Source: Deltaproteobacteria bacterium (GTDB lineage Bacteria; Desulfobacterota; JAFDIG01). From it: a DNA stretch of 5,026 bases. Shown here in pieces: positions 1 to 4,143 of the stretch (positions are counted from its first letter, which is position 1; the number at the start of each line of letters is the position of its first letter). The stretch spans positions 1-5,026 of the forward strand of contig JAFDIG010000197.1 in the NCBI GenBank assembly GCA_019308145.1. The letters are read 5' to 3'. Position numbers and translations under genes: made by a program. The notes beneath the pieces were generated by a model. The model saw nothing but the letters and a program-made list of their open reading frames with translations, was not told the DNA's origin and ran no database searches.

Positions 1-142
1 TGCCATGATAAAAGCAGCTGCAAAGATGGGATATATAGATGGTGAAGCAGTTATGTTTGAAACCCTTCTTGCTATCAAAAGAGCAGGAGCAGATATGATC
101 CTCACATATTTTGCAAAAGAGGCGGCTAAAAAAATAAGATGA
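1..142 (+). CDS. hemB: Porphobilinogen synthase (delta-aminolevulinate dehydratase), C-terminal end only
   Basis: This is the last 46 residues of HemB, cut off by the window's left edge; the reading frame begins at base 2 and ends with TGA at 140-142. HemB condenses two 5-aminolevulinate molecules into porphobilinogen in the cytoplasm, the first common step of tetrapyrrole synthesis. Recognition rests on the family's well-conserved end: AMIKAAA near the start of the visible part, then LLAIKRAGADMILTYFAKEA at visible residues 22-41, close to the usual C-terminus of bacterial HemB. The active-site lysines and metal site lie upstream, outside the window. The stop codon overlaps the start of ahbD (ATGA at 139-142), so the two genes are probably cotranscribed and translationally coupled. 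I am confident of the family; metal type and full length cannot be judged. Confidence 0.93.
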   Translation, partial: AMIKAAAKMGYIDGEAVMFETLLAIKRAGADMILTYFAKEAAKKIR

Positions 143-1165
143 AAATCCCTCCCTTAAGGATGATCGCCTGGGAACTAACAAGGCGATGCAATCTTTCCTG
201 TATACATTGTAGAGCATTGGCAGCAGATGAAATAGATCCTAATGAATTAACCCATGAAGAAGCAATAGAGCTTTTAAATAAGATTAAAGATTTTGCTTCT
301 CCTGTAATCATCCTTACAGGGGGAGAGCCAATGATGCGTGAAGATATATATGAAATAGCTGAATATGGAACATCTTTAGGCTTTAGGATGGTCATGGACA
401 CCTGAATCAGTAAAAAAAATGAAAAAAGCTGGTATAAAAAGGGTCTCTATTAGCATTGATGGACCAGATAGCAATAGCCATGATAAATTCAGAGGGGTAA
501 AAGGTGCTTTTGATGCTGCTATGCGTGGAATCAGTTACTTAAAAGAGGGTGGGCTTCCTTTTCAAATAAATACTACTATAACCAAATTTAACATAGATCA
601 GATTGATAAAATCTTAGCATTAGCAATTTCATTAGGGGCGGTAGCACACCACATTTTTTTACTCGTTCCTACTGGCAGGGGGATGGAGATAAAAGATCAA
701 TCAATCTCTGCTCAACAATATGAAGAAACTCTCCTTTGGTTTTACAAACAGAGACAAAGATATCCTATAGATTTTAAAGCTACCTGTGCCCCACATTACC
801 AAAGGATTATAAGACAATATGGCAAAGGGTCATCTACTAAAACAGGTGGAGAACTTGCAAGGGAAACAAGGGGATGCTTGGCTGGTATAGGATTTTGCTT
901 TGTTTCAAGCACTGGGGTTGTCCAACCTTGTGGATACCTTGAAATAAATTGTGGTAACATAAGAGAAAAACCCCTTGAAGAGATATGGAGAGATTCTTCT
1001 GTTTTTAATGATCTCAGAGATTATGATAAATTAAAAGGCAAATGTGGTATCTGTGAATACCGAAAGGTATGTGGAGGATGTAGAGCAAGGGCTTATACCA
1101 TGCTTGGTGATTATCTTGCCGAAGAGCCATTTTGTACTTACCAACCTTATGCTTTAAATTCTTAA
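139..1165 (+). pseudogene. ahbD: AhbD-type radical SAM heme b synthase, reading frame disrupted
   Basis: AhbD decarboxylates two propionates of Fe-coproporphyrin III to vinyls, giving heme b, in the siroheme-dependent heme pathway. The N-terminal piece (139-405, 88 aa) has the radical SAM cluster motif CX3CX2C (C17, C21, C24) inside AWELTRRCNLSCIHC, and GGEP at 61-64. The C-terminal piece (419-1165 or slightly upstream, 248 aa) has SISIDGP, QINTTITK, HIFLLVPTGRG and a cysteine-rich auxiliary-cluster (SPASM/twitch-like) region, with C153, C160, C171, C178, C209, C212, C218, C221 and C239. The AWEL start and the QPCGYLE and CGGCRARAY blocks fit AhbD better than AhbC, which as I recall it has a longer N-terminus and a VVWN-type lead-in. 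The pieces are in different frames, and the stretch expected between RMVM and TPESVKK (family form roughly xxNGTLL) is absent. Pieces plus missing residues give about 348 aa, a normal AhbD length. The start overlaps the hemB stop and has only a weak, distant AGAGG (118-122), so translation is probably coupled. The family is clear. Whether the lesion is biological or a sequencing/assembly artefact is open. Confidence 0.85.
377..421 (+). other. Frame-disrupting junction in ahbD (apparent ~20-base deletion)
   Basis: The upstream frame stops at TGA 403-405. The downstream frame is closed on its left by TAG at 377-379, so both frames are open together only between 380 and 402. Conserved coding resumes with TPESVKKM from base 398, directly after the GTCATGG that encodes the end of RMVM. 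Seven residues expected there are missing, and one stray G (397) remains, which fits a 20-base loss. The A8 run at 412-419 lies beyond the upstream stop, so an indel in that homopolymer cannot explain the break. No slippery heptamer is visible in 380-402. The ATG at 419-421 has no Shine-Dalgarno sequence before it. Confidence 0.75.
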
Positions 1166-1174
1166 AAAATTTTT

Positions 1175-1204
1175 TTAAACCTTTTTTTCTTTTCACTGTC
1201 TAAT
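1175..1204 (+). promoter_or_regulatory. Candidate promoter for the sigma-factor cassette
   Basis: The 62-base gap after ahbD contains two overlapping readings. One is a sigma-70-like -10 TCTAAT (1199-1204, 5 of 6 matches) with a poor -35 (TTAAAC at 1175-1180, spacer 18). The other is an ECF-like pair, AAC (1178-1180) and GTC (1198-1200), 17 bases apart. That resembles the AAC/GTC cores of many ECF promoters and would allow autoregulation. The rest of the gap is A/T tracts. The pattern is short and the region AT-rich, so chance matches are likely. Confidence 0.27.
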
Positions 1205-1227
1205 AAGGCAAAACAAAGAGGTAATTA

Positions 1228-1764
1228 ATGGATGAAGATATACAACTTATTGAGTGCTATCTTTCAGGTGATGACTCTGCTATGGCAAAATTAATAGATA
1301 AATATCAAAAAGAGGTTTATTTCTTTGTCTATCGCTTTTTAGGAGACAAAGAAGATGCAAAAGATGTAACGCAAACAATTTTTATAAAGCTTTTTAGAAA
1401 AATAGAACAATTTAAAAGAAAATCAAGCTTTAAAACCTGGCTATTTAGTATTGCTGTAAATAGTTGCAAAAATTTTAAAAAACATAAGTATATCTCTATT
1501 TCCTCTGAAGATATGAGCAGAATACCTGATTCAAAAGATATTCAGACAGAAGTTATCAAAAAAGAACAAAAAGAGATGATAAAAAGAGGACTTCTATCTT
1601 TACCTAAAAAGCAGAGAATAACCTTGATTTTAAGGATTTTTCATGAACTTCCATATAAAGATATATCAAAGATTATGAGATGCTCTGAATCAACTGCTAA
1701 ATCCAATTTTTTCTTTGGGATAGAAAGGCTCAAAGAGATAATAGGAGAAAAGTATGAATTGTAA
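1228..1764 (+). CDS. ECF-type RNA polymerase sigma factor (sigma-70 family, RpoE-like)
   Basis: This is a 178-residue sigma factor with only the two domains typical of the extracytoplasmic-function group. Region 2 spans about residues 20-88: the DAKDVTQTIFIKLFRKI helix for core binding, then SSFKTWLFSIAVNSCKNF for -10 recognition and melting. A charged linker (about 89-116) follows. Region 4 spans about 117-172, with LPKKQRITLILRIF and a helix-turn-helix in LPYKDISKIMRCSESTAKSN that would read the -35 element. There is no region 1.1 or 3, and the length is normal for ECF proteins. The start is set by AAAGAGGT (1215-1222), 5 bases before ATG. The stop overlaps the next gene by 11 bases, the classic sigma/anti-sigma arrangement, so activity is probably controlled by that membrane protein. 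I cannot assign an ECF subgroup. The target genes probably include this cassette. Confidence 0.95.
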   Translation: MDEDIQLIECYLSGDDSAMAKLIDKYQKEVYFFVYRFLGDKEDAKDVTQTIFIKLFRKIEQFKRKSSFKTWLFSIAVNSCKNFKKHKYISISSEDMSRIPDSKDIQTEVIKKEQKEMIKRGLLSLPKKQRITLILRIFHELPYKDISKIMRCSESTAKSNFFFGIERLKEIIGEKYEL

Positions 1765-2356
1765 AACAACAAGAAAGCTTTTAGCTGATTATATAATAGG
1801 AGATGTTACTCCTTTAGAAAAAGCTCAAATTGATGAGCATCTTAAAAGATGTTTATCATGTAAAAAGAAGGCTAAAGAGATTTCATCACTATTTAAAATG
1901 ATCTCATCTTATACGGTTGAAGAGATAGAATCAGGGGTTTTTCTTGAGATTAAAAATAATATTATAAAAGAACTTCAAAGAAAAAGAAGATTTTATCTAA
2001 AAATCTGGGATTGGCTATGGTTAAAACCTATACGTCCAGCTTTTGTAAGCCTTATAATTCTAACTCTTTTATTCTTCCTTGCTTATCCTTCTATTGTGAA
2101 CCATTTTTCTAATACCAATAACTACTCCATTATAATATCTTCCTATATCGATGTTGATTCAGATGAAATACAGGATTTAGATAAAGAAGATATAGACGAT
2201 ATCTTAGCAGTTATCCTTCCATCCTATGAAGATATTGCTACATTTTTACCTTTAGATAATGATTTATCTGACCTAAATGATAGCGATATTGATATTATAT
2301 ATCATGCACTGCTTTACCAGGATCAGCCTACTGTGGAGCATAGTACTATGCTTTAA
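1754..2356 (+). CDS. Zinc-finger (zf-HC2) transmembrane anti-sigma factor with acidic periplasmic tail
   Basis: This is the predicted partner of the upstream sigma factor, 200 residues. The N-terminal domain shows the zinc anti-sigma signature: C3, then H29-x3-C33-x2-C36, in the context DEHLKRCLSCKKKAKE. Residues 37-75 are helical. Basic and aromatic residues (KRKRRFYLKIWDWLWLKPIRP, about 75-95) precede one membrane segment (about 95-114), which by the positive-inside rule puts the zinc domain in the cytoplasm and the C-terminus outside. The outer tail (115-200) carries 20 Asp/Glu and one Lys, including the spaced pattern DVDSDEIQDLD (133-143) and a second cluster at 168-180. Translation is coupled: ATG lies inside the end of the sigma gene, with AGGAG (1743-1747) 6 bases upstream. 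H-x3-C-x2-C finger proteins may be redox-sensitive, but the tail and neighbours suggest an envelope signal. I recognise no known tail domain. Confidence 0.9.
   Translation: MNCKTTRKLLADYIIGDVTPLEKAQIDEHLKRCLSCKKKAKEISSLFKMISSYTVEEIESGVFLEIKNNIIKELQRKRRFYLKIWDWLWLKPIRPAFVSLIILTLLFFLAYPSIVNHFSNTNNYSIIISSYIDVDSDEIQDLDKEDIDDILAVILPSYEDIATFLPLDNDLSDLNDSDIDIIYHALLYQDQPTVEHSTML
2337..2352 (+). promoter_or_regulatory. Perfect 16-base palindrome at the end of the anti-sigma gene
   Basis: AGCATAGTACTATGCT is exactly self-complementary. In mRNA it would form a 6-bp stem with a GUAC loop, which G-U and U-A pairs can extend to 9 bp (2334-2355) over the anti-sigma stop codon. It is followed by A-rich rather than T-rich sequence, so it is not an ordinary plus-strand intrinsic terminator. 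It lies 49 bases before the start of the Spy-like gene and could be an operator or an intercistronic hairpin affecting mRNA decay or readthrough. The palindrome is certain; the role is inferred. Confidence 0.4.
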
Positions 2357-2389
2357 AAAAACAAAACTTTAACGTAAAAAATTTTTAAA

Positions 2390-2396
2390 AAGGAGG
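2390..2396 (+). promoter_or_regulatory. Consensus ribosome binding site of the Spy-like gene
   Basis: AAGGAGG is a full match to the anti-Shine-Dalgarno complement, 5 bases before the ATG at 2402. It is the strongest site in the window and fixes that start. It suggests the basic exported protein is made in larger amounts than its two regulators. It follows an A6T5A5 tract (2376-2391), which would leave it unstructured. Confidence 0.8.
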
Positions 2397-2401
2397 AAAC
2401 A

Positions 2402-3010
2402 ATGAAAAAGAAATTTACGACTATCGTTGTTATTTTTGCCATCGCTTTTCTTTTTGGTATCGGGAACATAATCCTTGCTCAAACAGAACCTTTACCACCA
2501 GCCGGGGAAAAAGGTATTGCGCCACCACCCAGACCATACAGACAGGCTCCTTTTCGTAAATTCAAGAGATCAAAAGAGAGGATAAGTAAAAAAATTGAAT
2601 TAATTAAGATGTGGAGACTTATAGATGAGCTGAACTTAGATGAAGAGACTGCTGTCAAACTATTTCCTAAATTAAAAGATATTGAAAAAAAGAGACAAGA
2701 GCTTGAGCAAAAAAAGAGGAAGATCCTTTTCTCGATCCGAAGAGAGTTAAGGGAGAAAAATCCTAATCCCCAAAAACTTTCAACTCTAATCACTGAATTT
2801 AGAAAGAACAGAATGGAGTTAGCAAATTTTCTTAATAGATCTGTTGATAAGCTTGATGGTATATTAACAGTAGAACAACAAGCAAAATATATTCTATTCA
2901 TACAAGAGTTTCCAAGAGAGATTAAACGGATTCTTCAAGAGGCAAGAAGAGGTGAAAGAACTTATAGGCGTCGTTTTTTGCCTCCTGAGAGAAGGAGAGA
3001 ACGCCCATGA
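2402..3010 (+). CDS. Exported basic helical protein, Spy/CpxP-like periplasmic family
   Basis: This is a 202-residue secreted protein. A signal peptide covers residues 1-26 (KKK, hydrophobic core TTIVVIFAIAFLFGIG, probable cleavage after IILA). A Pro-rich basic linker (29-50) follows, then mostly alpha-helix with likely coiled coil at about 57-118, a turn at NPNPQ (120-124), and a second helical hairpin at 126-180. The block LTVEQQAKYILFIQEF (155-170) resembles the LTPEQ-type motif of Spy/CpxP and CnrX-like periplasmic proteins, and WRLIDELNLDEETA (71-84) resembles their first helix. The mature part has 47 Lys/Arg and 26 Asp/Glu and ends in Arg clusters (RRR at 189-191 and 197-199). It contains no His and no Cys, so CnrX-style metal sensing through histidines is unlikely. 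Position after sigma and anti-sigma suggests a periplasmic chaperone or sensor that tunes the anti-sigma factor. Family membership rests on motif resemblance and build only. Confidence 0.72.
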   Translation: MKKKFTTIVVIFAIAFLFGIGNIILAQTEPLPPAGEKGIAPPPRPYRQAPFRKFKRSKERISKKIELIKMWRLIDELNLDEETAVKLFPKLKDIEKKRQELEQKKRKILFSIRRELREKNPNPQKLSTLITEFRKNRMELANFLNRSVDKLDGILTVEQQAKYILFIQEFPREIKRILQEARRGERTYRRRFLPPERRRERP

Positions 3011-3216
3011 GAGTTAAATGGTTAAAAAAATTATTAATGCTTAGTTTGATTATCTTCTTTCTAACAGGATGTGTTGTTGTAGCCCGTGCACCCAGAGGAC
3101 GAGTAGTAGTTAGAGGAGGTGTAGTAGCTCCACCCCCACCACCTCCTCCAGTGGTAAGAGGTAGGGTAGTAGTTCCACCACCACCCCCTCCTGCTGTTAT
3201 TGATATATACCCTTAA
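3007..3216 (+). CDS. Small polyproline lipoprotein, function unknown
   Basis: This is a 69-residue protein with a clear lipoprotein signal: KWLKK, a hydrophobic stretch (9-19), and lipobox LTGC with Cys22 as the lipidated residue. The mature peptide is only 48 residues and of very low complexity: VVV runs, six Arg in the RGR/RGG segments, seven prolines in a row (42-48) and six more (57-62), ending AVIDIYP. Lipidation places it in the inner or outer membrane facing the periplasm; Val at +2 gives no inner-membrane retention signal of the Asp type. The start overlaps the previous stop (ATGA at 3007-3010), and AAGGAGA (2992-2998) lies 8 bases upstream, so it is the last gene of the cassette. The clean signal, coupling and ribosome site argue that it is real despite its simple sequence. 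Polyproline runs normally need EF-P for translation. I recognise no domain and assign no function. Confidence 0.75.
   Translation: MRVKWLKKLLMLSLIIFFLTGCVVVARAPRGRVVVRGGVVAPPPPPPPVVRGRVVVPPPPPPAVIDIYP
3121..3189 (+). repeat. In-frame 24-base imperfect direct repeat in the polyproline lipoprotein gene
   Basis: Bases 3121-3144 and 3166-3189 match at 21 of 24 positions with an offset of 45 bases (15 codons). They encode VVAPPPPP (residues 39-46) and VVVPPPPP (54-61). A looser protein repeat, RGRVVV, also occurs at residues 30-35 and 51-56. This suggests growth of the gene by internal duplication. Proline codons are mixed (CCA, CCC, CCT), so the tract is not a pure microsatellite. Confidence 0.7.
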
Positions 3217-3266
3217 TGGGTCTTAAAAAAGGACAGCACAACTCATAGAAGATTAAAAAAGAGTTT
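3217..3266. other. Convergent intergenic gap, no clear terminator
   Basis: These 50 bases separate the stop of the lipoprotein gene from the stop of the minus-strand phosphoesterase gene. Only weak stems are present: ACCC/GGGT (3209-3212 with 3218-3221, overlapping the lipoprotein stop) and AACTC/GAGTT (3240-3244 with 3261-3265, loop of 16). Neither has a proper stem followed by a T-run. Termination may be Rho-dependent, or transcripts may overlap. Confidence 0.5.
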
Positions 3267-4010
3267 TTAGTAACCATATATTAATCGGTTGCCAAGCTCG
3301 GAGGGCAAGCCTGCATCTATAATCTTCTGGCGGCTTTTAAGATAATCATATTTGATTCTGTATAAACGGAAAATATTTTCATCTGTATCAAAGATAGCAC
3401 AGCTTGCCCTATTATCCCCATCTCTGGGTTGCCCTACACTCCCCACATTAAAAATATACTTTGCTTTTTCCTCTATTTTTACCTCATAAGGATAATCCCT
3501 AATAAGTACCGGAGGTTTTTCTTCTGGTTTATAAATAAAAAGAGCTGGAATATGAGAATGCCCCAAAAAGGATATAGGATATTCTTTTGGCATAACAGAG
3601 ATATGTTGCAAAGCATTTTCAGCAAAAAATATATAATTAAAATCTTGGGGATTAAAAAGAGAGCCATGAGAAAAGATAAAAGGATACAATAAAATAGTAT
3701 AACCTAAACCTTCTAACCATTCTAAAAGCTCTTTTTCAATAACCTTTTTTGTCCATTCTATCGATTGCTGAGCAGCTAAATTAAATTCAAATGTATCAAA
3801 CCTTCTTCTTACTGCATCATCATGATTGCCTAAAACCACAAAATTTGCTATTTTTTTAACCAACCGAATGGCTTCATTTGGATTAGCACCATAACCTATG
3901 GTATCTCCTAAACAGATATATTGATCGATATTTTCTTTCTCATAAAACTCTAAAACAGCTTCTAATGCCTCCACATTTCCATGCACATCTGAAAATATAC
4001 CATATCTCAT
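3267..4010 (-). CDS. Calcineurin-like metallophosphoesterase (YfcE/MJ0936-like)
   Basis: This 247-residue cytoplasmic enzyme is predicted to hydrolyse phosphoesters with a two-metal centre. All the family's metal-ligand blocks are present in order: D8 and H10 in SDVHGN, D36 in CLGDTIGYG, N62 and H63 in GNHD, H115 in FSHGS, and H151/H153 in GHSHIP. NVGSVGQPRD at 188-197 is a near-diagnostic block of this bacterial and archaeal subgroup. Length is normal for single-domain members. There is no signal peptide or membrane segment. The start is supported by GGAG (4019-4022 on the plus strand), 8 bases upstream. The gene is separated by 133 bases from the acyl-CoA synthetase gene on the same strand and converges with the sigma cassette, so it is probably transcribed alone. 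Substrate is unknown; members of the subgroup act on phosphodiesters in vitro, and some homologues are annotated as diadenosine tetraphosphatases. Confidence 0.92.
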   Translation of the reverse strand: MRYGIFSDVHGNVEALEAVLEFYEKENIDQYICLGDTIGYGANPNEAIRLVKKIANFVVLGNHDDAVRRRFDTFEFNLAAQQSIEWTKKVIEKELLEWLEGLGYTILLYPFIFSHGSLFNPQDFNYIFFAENALQHISVMPKEYPISFLGHSHIPALFIYKPEEKPPVLIRDYPYEVKIEEKAKYIFNVGSVGQPRDGDNRASCAIFDTDENIFRLYRIKYDYLKSRQKIIDAGLPSELGNRLIYGY

Positions 4011-4050
4011 TAAATCAGCTCCAAATATTTATAAAATAAATGCAAAATCA

Positions 4051-4078
4051 TTTATACAAAAATATCAAGGAAAAACAA
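4051..4078 (-). promoter_or_regulatory. Candidate sigma-70 promoter of the phosphoesterase gene
   Basis: Read on the minus strand, TTGTTT (plus-strand 4073-4078) and TATAAA (4051-4056) are 16 bases apart, with the -10 about 40 bases before the ATG. The rest of the 4011-4143 gap is A/T tracts, and no other feature was seen there. Each hexamer differs from consensus and the region is AT-rich, so the call is tentative. Confidence 0.35.
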
Positions 4079-4143
4079 ACTCTTTTTTTATAACAGTAGA
4101 AAAATTTTGATCCTTTTTATATATAATAATCTCTTTTAAAAAT

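Noticed and set aside
126..401. 91-residue minus-strand open frame opposite ahbD
   Set aside because: It is antisense to the conserved radical SAM motif region, with no recognisable features.
412..419. A8 run as the cause of the ahbD frame change (slippage or sequencing indel)
   Set aside because: The upstream frame already stops at 403-405, before the run, and conserved downstream coding starts at about 398, so the run cannot be the site of the shift.
1163..1190. A/T palindrome and T-runs after ahbD, as a terminator
   Set aside because: There is no G-C pair in the stem and no room for a hairpin loop; these are simple homopolymer tracts.
2479..2901. 140-residue open frame on the minus strand opposite the Spy-like gene
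   Set aside because: It is Ser/Phe/Leu-rich low-quality sequence lying wholly inside a well-supported plus-strand gene with signal peptide and ribosome site; it is a shadow frame.
3209..3265. Short stems ACCC/GGGT and AACTC/GAGTT in the convergent gap, as terminators
   Set aside because: Stems are only 4-5 bp; the first lacks a following T-run, and the second has a 16-base loop.
3429..3692. Open frames inside the phosphoesterase gene (87 residues on plus, 62 residues on minus)
   Set aside because: They lie within a gene whose catalytic motifs are all intact and show no family features of their own.
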